Notes under the pieces: generated by a model
What the model was told of the DNA's origin: nothing
The model's database searches: none
Seen by the model: only the letters and a program-made list of their open reading frames with translations
Source: Phycisphaerales bacterium
Lineage (GTDB): Bacteria; Planctomycetota; Phycisphaerae; Phycisphaerales; UBA1924
Assembly (NCBI GenBank): GCA_019744815.1
Contig: JAIEUA010000003.1
Span: forward strand, 248,001-312,000
Length of the DNA stretch: 64,000 bases
Reading direction: 5' to 3'
Shown here: positions 57,783 through 64,000 of the stretch, in pieces
Layout: each line of letters starts with the position of its first letter
Position numbering within the stretch: position 1 is the stretch's first letter
Program-made: the position numbers and the translations under genes

Positions 57783-59063
57783 ATGCCCACCTTTGCGTAC
57801 GAAGCGATGAACGACGCCGGGAAGCCCACCAAGGGCACCATCGAGGCGACGAACAAGGAAGAGGCGATCGCGCGGATCAAGAGCCAGCGGCTCTTCCCGA
57901 CCAACGTCGCCGAGCAGAAGGCGAGTAAGAAGGACGGAGCCGCGAAGAAGGCCGCCAAGCCCAAGAAGAAGGGCGGCGGTTTCAGCTTCGGTCGTGTGAA
58001 GCAGAAGCAGCTCACCGGCTTCACCCGCCAGCTCTCGACGCTGCAGGACGCCGGTCTGCCCCTGCTCCGTTCGCTGCAGATTCTGGAGCAGCAGCAGAAG
58101 CCGGGCGCTCTGAAGAACGTGCTGCTGGGCGTGTGCGAAGAGGTCGAGGGCGGCGCGTCGCTGTCGGAGGCGATGAGCAAGTACCCCAAGGCCTTCGACA
58201 AGCTCTACACCAAGATGGTGAACGCCGGCGAGATCGGCGGCGTGCTCGACCTGATCCTGCAGCGTCTGGCCGAGTTCATGGAAAAGGCCGAGCGGCTCAA
58301 GCGCAAGATCAAGGGCGCGATGGTCTACCCGATCGTGGTCGTGATCATCGCGGTGCTGATCCTGACCTTCATCATGTGGTTCATCATCCCGAAGTTCGAG
58401 GAGATCTTCAAGGACTTCGGCGTGAAGCTCCCGATCCTGACCACCGTGCTGATGGAGTCCAGCCGCTGGGTGGCGGGCTCGATGCCGGGGCAGACGATCC
58501 CCGGCGCGCTCATCGTGCTTCCCTCGCCGATCATTATCTTCTTCGCCTGGAAGCTCATCCGCGCCAGCGGTCCGGGCAAGGCCGCGACGGACTGGGCGCT
58601 GCTTCGCGTGCCGATCTTCGGCTCGATGCTCCGCAAGACCGCGATCGCCCGCTTCACCCGTACGCTGGGCACCCTGATCGGCGCCGGCGTGCCGATCCTC
58701 GAGGCGATCAAGATCACCGGCGAGACCAGCGGCAACTACGTCTACGAGAAGGCCCTGCTCAAGGTGCACGACTCGATCCGCGAGGGCGAGAGCTTCGCGA
58801 CCCCCTTGCGCGAGAGCAAGACCTGCGACTCGCTGGTGGTCAACATGATCGACGTCGGCGAAGAGACGGGCGAGATGGACAAGATGCTCCTGAAGATCGC
58901 GGACAACTACGACGAAGAGGTCGACGTCGCCGTCGCTTCGCTCGTCAGCCTGCTCGAGCCCTTGATGGTCGTGGTGCTGGGCGGCATCGTCGGCACCATC
59001 GTCGTCGCCATGTTCCTGCCCCTCGTCAGCATGATCCAGTCGCTCCAGGGCGGCGGCAAGTGA
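57783..59063 (+). CDS. GspF/PilC-type inner-membrane assembly protein
   Basis: 426 aa. It starts MPTFAYEAMNDAGKPTKGTIEA, typical of GspF/PilC, then has a Lys-rich linker and two homologous T2SSF domains: FTRQLSTLQDAGLPLLRSLQIL and, later, FTRTLGTLIGAGVPILEAIKI. TM segments follow each (VYPIVVVIIAVLILTFIMWFIIP; LIVLPSPIIIFFAWKL; LMVVVLGGIVGTIVVAMFLPL). It is the platform that couples the ATPase to pilin assembly. CGGAG lies 6 nt before the ATG. Confidence 0.96.
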   Translation: MPTFAYEAMNDAGKPTKGTIEATNKEEAIARIKSQRLFPTNVAEQKASKKDGAAKKAAKPKKKGGGFSFGRVKQKQLTGFTRQLSTLQDAGLPLLRSLQILEQQQKPGALKNVLLGVCEEVEGGASLSEAMSKYPKAFDKLYTKMVNAGEIGGVLDLILQRLAEFMEKAERLKRKIKGAMVYPIVVVIIAVLILTFIMWFIIPKFEEIFKDFGVKLPILTTVLMESSRWVAGSMPGQTIPGALIVLPSPIIIFFAWKLIRASGPGKAATDWALLRVPIFGSMLRKTAIARFTRTLGTLIGAGVPILEAIKITGETSGNYVYEKALLKVHDSIREGESFATPLRESKTCDSLVVNMIDVGEETGEMDKMLLKIADNYDEEVDVAVASLVSLLEPLMVVVLGGIVGTIVVAMFLPLVSMIQSLQGGGK

Positions 59064-59081
59064 GTTCGTGAGGAGACACCC

Positions 59082-60182
59082 GTGCGAATCGCGATCCCTA
59101 AGAAATCCGGATTTACGCTGATCGAGCTCCTGGTCGCGATCACCATCATCGCGCTGTTGATCAGCCTGGTGGTGGTCGGCCTGACGTCGGCGCTGCGGTC
59201 CGCCAAGAGCGCGGGCGAGAAGCAGTCCGCGGCGTCGATCAAGCTGGGCGTCGAGCAGTTCAAGCAGGAGTTTGGTTTCCTGCCGCCGCTGGTGCTGCAC
59301 GATGATCTGGCGTCCCCTCCGATCGTTCCGGTCGGCTCGTACTTCGACCCGTCCGTGTCCAACAACGTCCCTGTGGTCAACGTTCTTGGTGGCGGCAAGA
59401 TATCGAATCCGACCATCAATTCCTCGTGGTTCCTTGAAGGCTTCATGGGCGACGGGCGGGCCATGACATCGGACGGGCGTCTCAACTCCGGCACCCTCGC
59501 GGGTCGGTACGTCGCAGATACCCGATTCAGCGAGTACTCCCTGGCGTATTACCTCGTGGGAGCGCTCCCGGCTCAGGTGGACGGCGCCGAAGGTCCCGGG
59601 TTTACCACGCCCGCGGAGGACGGGACGTTTGAGACCAAGGTTGATTCGAGATCGACGAGAGTGAAGAACGCGGGAGGCGCGAAGCGGGTGTACTCGCCTC
59701 TGGTGGACATCGCACGAGGCAGCCCCAAGTTGGACGTGAGTCTCAAGGCGAACGTCAACGACCCTTCGTTTCCGGTTCGATACCGGCTGATTGCTCCGAA
59801 CGGCACTCCTTACAGATACTACCGCTGGGCCGCGAGAAAGAAGTTCCCGACCCCGGCTGGGTTCCTGAAATGGGACTTCACGGCTCTCGCGGATGCGCCA
59901 GAGGACGAAGCCGATCGGCTCGGCGTTCCCTCGCTGCTGGGCGATCCACGCGAGAACTCCGAGCTTCGTGGTGCGGAGTTTGCGATCGTGTCCGCGGGGC
60001 CCAACGCGTACTTCGGCGACATGCCGCTCGAGGCCAAGGCTGATTCCGAGCTGCTCGCGATGCAGGCGGCGGTGGGCGTTCCGGTCGGTATCCCGCCGCA
60101 GATCGACGAGAACACGAAGTACTTCTTCCTCAAGGCACGGACAGCCGCCCGTCGCGACAACATCGTGGAGGTGGGACGGTGA
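59082..60182 (+). CDS. pseudopilin (GspG-like)
   Basis: 366 aa from a GTG at 59082 with GAGGAGA 7 nt upstream. The prepilin site is [33 protein letters not shown], cleaved after Gly10. The N-terminal helix continues into AGEKQSAASIKLGVEQFKQEFGFLPP, reminiscent of GspG, but the mature protein is more than twice the size of ordinary GspG, with a long Asn/Ser-rich insertion. It directly follows pilC, where the major pseudopilin is expected. The stop overlaps the next start (GTGA). Confidence 0.88.
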   Translation: MRIAIPKKSGFTLIELLVAITIIALLISLVVVGLTSALRSAKSAGEKQSAASIKLGVEQFKQEFGFLPPLVLHDDLASPPIVPVGSYFDPSVSNNVPVVNVLGGGKISNPTINSSWFLEGFMGDGRAMTSDGRLNSGTLAGRYVADTRFSEYSLAYYLVGALPAQVDGAEGPGFTTPAEDGTFETKVDSRSTRVKNAGGAKRVYSPLVDIARGSPKLDVSLKANVNDPSFPVRYRLIAPNGTPYRYYRWAARKKFPTPAGFLKWDFTALADAPEDEADRLGVPSLLGDPRENSELRGAEFAIVSAGPNAYFGDMPLEAKADSELLAMQAAVGVPVGIPPQIDENTKYFFLKARTAARRDNIVEVGR

Positions 60183-61498
60183 AGACTCTCGTGCCGCAAA
60201 GCCGGATCAGGCGTCGCCGCGGCGTGGCCTTCACGCTGCTGGAGCTGCTCATCGTGGTCGCGATCATCGCGGTCATGGCGGCGGCGGGCGTGCCGGCGAT
60301 CCGCAACATCATCTACACGTCGACGGCGTCCTTGGCGGAGAGCCAGCTGCGTCTGGCGCTCAACGCGGCGCGGGACCTGGCGATCCGCAACTCGAGCGGG
60401 GATGCGGCCGCGGTGTTCACGTTCGAACCCGGTGGGCGTCTGACGATCGTTCCGGTGGTGTACGCGGGCACGCTGCTCGACGGGATGGACCCCGGTTTGC
60501 CGTACACGGGCAATGCGAATCAGGTGCAGGTGTATCGAGAGGTGTTTGCGCCCACGCCGTTGGTCGAATCGGTGCAGCTCCCTCCGGGCTGGATGGTGCG
60601 GGGCTTCGCGCCGCCGCTGTCGATCTACAACAACAGCGTGCAGGACATCACCAACAGCCGGCCGGCGGTGATGAACGGTTGGTACCAGGAGAATTTCTAC
60701 AACGCCGCTCCGCCTCGGATCGGCAACCGCCAGATCAATCTCGGCACCGACACGATCATCGGATCGAACAACCGCGGCAACTGGGTCTTCCCGGAGAACG
60801 CGTTCTTCGATGAAACGCAGAAGGAAGAGGGCGACTATCGGCAGACGTTCATGATCCGCTTCCAGAGCGGGACGGGCAAGCTGGTGGCGGCTTCTTCTGT
60901 GCCGAGCGTGGTGCTGCTGCCCCGCAGCCGGATCGATACAAGCAAGAACCCCAACTCCATGCCCGTGCTCGCGGAGCCGTTGAAGGACAACGACTGGCGG
61001 CGGGTCGATCGGGCCGACAACCTTGTGGCGTGGGCGCGGAGCGTTCTCTCGCTGCCCTCGGCGGAAGCAGCGGCGCTGATCGGGGCGCGGAGTACCGACT
61101 GCGTGACCGTCAACGCGGTGAGCATGGTGGGGCTCTACGAAGAGTCTCGCATGGCGGCGGCGATCGGCGCTGGCGGCGTCAACAAGATCACCGGATGCAT
61201 CTACGGCACCACTCCCACGGATCGACCTCAGGTGGGCACTGCGGCCGAAGCTCCCAAGGCTCCGAACATCGATCTGGCGCTCTGGGGCAACGGCACCGTT
61301 GTTCGAACCCAGTCGGATGAAGCCAAGCGGTGCGAGCGGGTGCAGATGCAGATCAACAGCTACATGATCGGCGCGCTCAAGGGCAGCGACGTGTTCACCG
61401 GGCTGTCCGGCACGGCCGCTGGGGCTGGAGTGGAGGCTGATGTTCGGTTGTTCGTGATGGACAGCTACCTCGGAGATCCGAAGGAGGCGAAGCCGTGA
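60179..61498 (+). CDS. pseudopilin (GspH-like) with Ala before the cleavage site
   Basis: 439 aa, GTG overlapping the upstream stop. The N-terminus is RRRRGVA-FTLLELLIVVAIIAVMAAAGVPAIRNII; position -1 is Ala rather than the standard Gly. The mature domain starts with a helix (SLAESQLRLALNAARDLAIRN) typical of GspH, then a long beta-rich domain. It is larger than standard minor pseudopilins. The stop overlaps the next start (GTGA). Confidence 0.85.
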   Translation: MKTLVPQSRIRRRRGVAFTLLELLIVVAIIAVMAAAGVPAIRNIIYTSTASLAESQLRLALNAARDLAIRNSSGDAAAVFTFEPGGRLTIVPVVYAGTLLDGMDPGLPYTGNANQVQVYREVFAPTPLVESVQLPPGWMVRGFAPPLSIYNNSVQDITNSRPAVMNGWYQENFYNAAPPRIGNRQINLGTDTIIGSNNRGNWVFPENAFFDETQKEEGDYRQTFMIRFQSGTGKLVAASSVPSVVLLPRSRIDTSKNPNSMPVLAEPLKDNDWRRVDRADNLVAWARSVLSLPSAEAAALIGARSTDCVTVNAVSMVGLYEESRMAAAIGAGGVNKITGCIYGTTPTDRPQVGTAAEAPKAPNIDLALWGNGTVVRTQSDEAKRCERVQMQINSYMIGALKGSDVFTGLSGTAAGAGVEADVRLFVMDSYLGDPKEAKP

Positions 61499-62598
61499 GT
61501 CGAACCATGGACAACGTGAATGACAATGTGAAGGACCACGTGCGTCTGGGGTCCACGCTTCGGGGCTTCACGCTCATCGAGATTCTGCTGGGCGTGCTCA
61601 TCCTCGGGCTGGGGCTTCTGGGGCTGGCGTCGGTGTTCCCGTTGGTGGTGAAGCAGCAGCGGGAGTCGCAGGATGTGGTGCTGGGCGCATCGGCCGGCAA
61701 GGGTGCTGAGTCGGTCCTCCGAGGGCACTTCACGCTGAACGATCCGTCGGGCACCAAGGGCTGGGCACGCCTGTCCAATCGCCTGGTGCTCAAGGCCAAT
61801 CAGCAGAAGGGCACGCCTCTGGTGTGGTCCAACGTGCTCAACGCCGATGGCTCCAGCGGACTCAACATCTACGGCTCGATCACCGGTACCCCGGGCTACA
61901 CGCCCGAGCCGGGATCGATGGTTTTCTGGGGCCAGGCGGTGAGCGACGTGACCAACGCCGTGATCATCCGGACCAGCGATCGGTTGTTGCCCCAGGGCCC
62001 GGGCGTGACGCCTCAGTATGTGTGGGATGCGGTGCCCCTGCTTGCCCGGACACCCGTGAACGACCAGGTTCCCGAGTTCGCTCCGCTGCGGGTAGCGGTG
62101 TTTGTTCGCCGCATCGATCCGGGCATCCGGCTCGGGGCGAACCAGACCGTGCAGGAAGCCATCGCGGGCGGCGGCGTGGCGGCGATCGCGCTGGATCGCA
62201 ACTTCTTTCCAACGTTTGACGGAAGTCTGAAGGACGGCGGGCGATACGCGACGTTCTTCGCCCTGAAGGCGAGCCGGGCCGCGAAGCGGTACGGCTTGGA
62301 GGATGCTCCGTACACGGTGGTGGAGTTCAACAACGCGTCGGACGCGGAGTCGACGGCGCTTCGCCAGGCGGGGCAGCAAATCGTGGACTCCGAAGGGAAT
62401 ATCTACACGGTTGCCGCGATTCCGAGCGAGACGGGCGCTTCATACAACGTGCAGAAGTCGGTGGTGATCACGCCGCCGCTGCCGACGGAGATTGTCCGGG
62501 TACTGCCCGGCGGCGGCGGGACAAGCGCGAAGACGGTGGAGTTTCTGGTCTCGCCGGTGCTGCCGGCGAGCGTGGACGTGATTGTGATCCGGCGGTAA
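61495..62598 (+). CDS. pseudopilin (GspI-like)
   Basis: 367 aa, GTG start overlapping the previous stop. The prepilin motif is LRG-FTLIEILLGVLILGLGLLGLASVFPLVV; the long leader (about 24 residues) is polar with MDNVNDNVKDHV. GspI-like proteins have this Gly/Leu-rich helix followed by a proline. The mature domain is large and beta-rich with no cysteines noted. It probably sits at the pilus tip with the neighbouring minor pseudopilins. Confidence 0.85.
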   Translation: MSRTMDNVNDNVKDHVRLGSTLRGFTLIEILLGVLILGLGLLGLASVFPLVVKQQRESQDVVLGASAGKGAESVLRGHFTLNDPSGTKGWARLSNRLVLKANQQKGTPLVWSNVLNADGSSGLNIYGSITGTPGYTPEPGSMVFWGQAVSDVTNAVIIRTSDRLLPQGPGVTPQYVWDAVPLLARTPVNDQVPEFAPLRVAVFVRRIDPGIRLGANQTVQEAIAGGGVAAIALDRNFFPTFDGSLKDGGRYATFFALKASRAAKRYGLEDAPYTVVEFNNASDAESTALRQAGQQIVDSEGNIYTVAAIPSETGASYNVQKSVVITPPLPTEIVRVLPGGGGTSAKTVEFLVSPVLPASVDVIVIRR

Positions 62599-62665
62599 TG
62601 CGAGAGATGATCCGTGATCGTGCCCGACGAGGGCGCGATATGCAGGACTCGACGGGGAACTAGCC

Positions 62666-64000
62666 ATGAGCAAGCGTGCAGTGAACAGTGTGAAGAACAG
62701 GCAGCTCGCGGAGGCCGCGGGACGGGCGTTCACGCTGTCGGAGATGCTGGTGGCGGTCGCCGCGGTGGCGGTGATCTCGGTGGGCCTGGCGGCGGTGTTC
62801 CAGACGGTTGGCCGGACGGTGTCGACGGGCAAGCGTCTCAGCGCCCTGACGCAGCAGGCGGCGATTCTCGAGGCTCAGCTGCGCGAGGACATCTCCAAGA
62901 TGACCCGCGACGGCATCTTGATGATGCGTCATCAGTTCACCAACACGCACGCGGGCAGCAGCAACGGGCGCCCGAGCGTGCTGAGGGCCAAGCGGTTCGT
63001 CGGCGACACCGATCCTCGGGCCCGGCGCGTTGATGAGCTGATGTTCTTCGCCAACGGCGAGTTCCGCACGGCGCGCGAGGCCTTGATCCCGGGGCGCAAC
63101 GCCACCGGGCGGTCCGCTCGCATCTACTACGGGCACGGGCTCCGGGCGTATCCCGAGTCCACGACTTCAGCCGCATCAAATACCGCGGTCGACATGAGCT
63201 ACCGCGAGCCGGAGTTCTTCAACGGCTTCAACTTTGACCGGACCAATCCGGTCCTGCGGCCGTTCAACACCCTGCTTGGAGAGTCCGACCCGAATTTCCC
63301 GAGGCTCCCCAAGGCGCCCAATGAGTACGCGTCGGAGTGGACGCTGCTGCGGCACGCCACACTCTTGGTGACCCCCGCGACATCCTCGGGTGGAGGTTGG
63401 ACCGAGGGGGCTCCGGCGCCGGCGTACCCGAGCGACCTCTACGCGGGCACTCCGGCGCTGGTCGCCCGCGCGACGACGGATTCGACGTTCCAGGTCGCCG
63501 GTCAGCCGGCGGCGCCAAGCATCTTCCGGTTCATCAACGAGATCGTGTACTTCGGTATCTCCCCACAGGCCTCCCAGAGGAATTTCGCCTTCTACTGGGA
63601 CATCGCCAAGCAGCCGCTCGCAAACAACTTCACGGTGCCGCGGTTCGTGTCCGGCGTTGTCGACATCGCTACCACCGACCTGACCGAGATCCGCCAGTTC
63701 ATCAACGGCTCGATCCGGGATCCCAAGGTCGTCGGTGGCACCGCCATCGCGTTCTACAACGCGAACACGCGCAAGCTGTCGACGCTCGAAGGGCTCATAC
63801 CCCGCGTGGGCGGCCCGTGGCTCACCGACAGCACGGAGGCCGCGCTGGGATACACCGGGGTTCAGCCCGCCATCGCGCCCGGGACCAAAACCTTCCGCAG
63901 CTCGCTGCCGATCATGCAGGCCTGGATGGTCGGGGCCTTTCCCAGCTACGCGGGTCCCACCCCGACCAGCGAAGCGCTCGAGAACGTGTCCGCCCTCGCC
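62666..64000 (+). CDS. pseudopilin (GspJ-like), cut by the window end
   Basis: Open for 445 codons to the last base of the window. It starts MSKRAVNSVKNRQLAEAAGRA-FTLSEMLVAVAAVAVISVGLAAVF; the residue before the cleavage site is Ala and Ile3 is replaced by Ser. A helix with ALTQQAAILEAQLREDISKMTRDG follows, as in GspJ/minor pseudopilins. The visible mature domain is long and Asn/Arg/Thr-rich. It is 67 nt after the GspI-like gene. The C-terminus and any following GspK-like gene lie outside. Confidence 0.85.
   Translation, partial: MSKRAVNSVKNRQLAEAAGRAFTLSEMLVAVAAVAVISVGLAAVFQTVGRTVSTGKRLSALTQQAAILEAQLREDISKMTRDGILMMRHQFTNTHAGSSNGRPSVLRAKRFVGDTDPRARRVDELMFFANGEFRTAREALIPGRNATGRSARIYYGHGLRAYPESTTSAASNTAVDMSYREPEFFNGFNFDRTNPVLRPFNTLLGESDPNFPRLPKAPNEYASEWTLLRHATLLVTPATSSGGGWTEGAPAPAYPSDLYAGTPALVARATTDSTFQVAGQPAAPSIFRFINEIVYFGISPQASQRNFAFYWDIAKQPLANNFTVPRFVSGVVDIATTDLTEIRQFINGSIRDPKVVGGTAIAFYNANTRKLSTLEGLIPRVGGPWLTDSTEAALGYTGVQPAIAPGTKTFRSSLPIMQAWMVGAFPSYAGPTPTSEALENVSALA

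Overview
The window is GC-rich bacterial DNA that looks like a planctomycete, most likely of the Phycisphaerae/Phycisphaerales type. The evidence is the style of gene rather than any marker sequence: an ECF sigma factor of the planctomycete type beside a Ser/Thr kinase fused to WD40 repeats; several prepilin-like proteins with [20 protein letters not shown] N-termini; a secreted protein with dockerin-like Asp/Asn-Gly-Asp calcium loops; two divergent GroELs; and small conserved proteins of a kind I associate with planctomycetes. No rRNA or other taxonomic marker is present, so the assignment is inference.

Layout. 1-2.8 kb: the end of a type II secretion/type IV pilus assembly operon (GspC-, GspL/PilN- and GspM/PilO-like proteins plus a TPR lipoprotein), joined by 4-nt start/stop overlaps. 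3.3-9.4 kb: ECF sigma factor, WD40 Ser/Thr kinase and a double-thioredoxin-fold protein. 9.4-19.2 kb: a MoxR/DUF58/VWA (Bat-like) operon ending in a large membrane-anchored periplasmic protein, then tRNA-Phe. 19.5-26.2 kb: Nudix hydrolase, L-serine dehydratase, LCAT-like lipase, M32 carboxypeptidase and a GAF/PP2C phosphatase. 26.3-31.9 kb: two small minus-strand genes, then sucA-sucB. 32.5-40.9 kb: a protein-folding cluster (groEL1, dedA, HIT, groES, groEL2, a foreign-looking DUF7710/CPCC gene, dnaJ, grpE, fmdB, acpS). 41-46.3 kb: SPOR lipoprotein, AMP-dependent ligase, a YCII/ECF42 sigma pair, transaldolase-like aldolase and RidA-family protein. 46.9-52 kb: a prepilin-like protein, a dockerin-like secreted protein, aspartate aminotransferase and a stand-alone CoaB. 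52.4-64 kb: a second secretion/pilus cluster (GspE/PilB, PilT, second GspE/PilB, PilC and four pseudopilins, the last cut by the window end).

The least expected signal is not a gene. At least seven intergenic gaps carry short tandem arrays with a strict 7-, 8- or 9-nt period (NGGCACT; TTTGAGC; AAATGGCC/AAAGGGCC; GTGGAGCA; CGCGGAGGA/CACAGAGAT). Three of them (groES-groEL2, pilB-pilT, aspC-coaB) have facing arms that are inverted copies. In the groES-groEL2, pilB-pilT and grpE-fmdB gaps the array ends exactly 9 nt before the next start codon. A separate palindromic repeat occurs as a 26-nt inverted pair inside the serine dehydratase coding frame, and again as an apparent terminator behind sucB.
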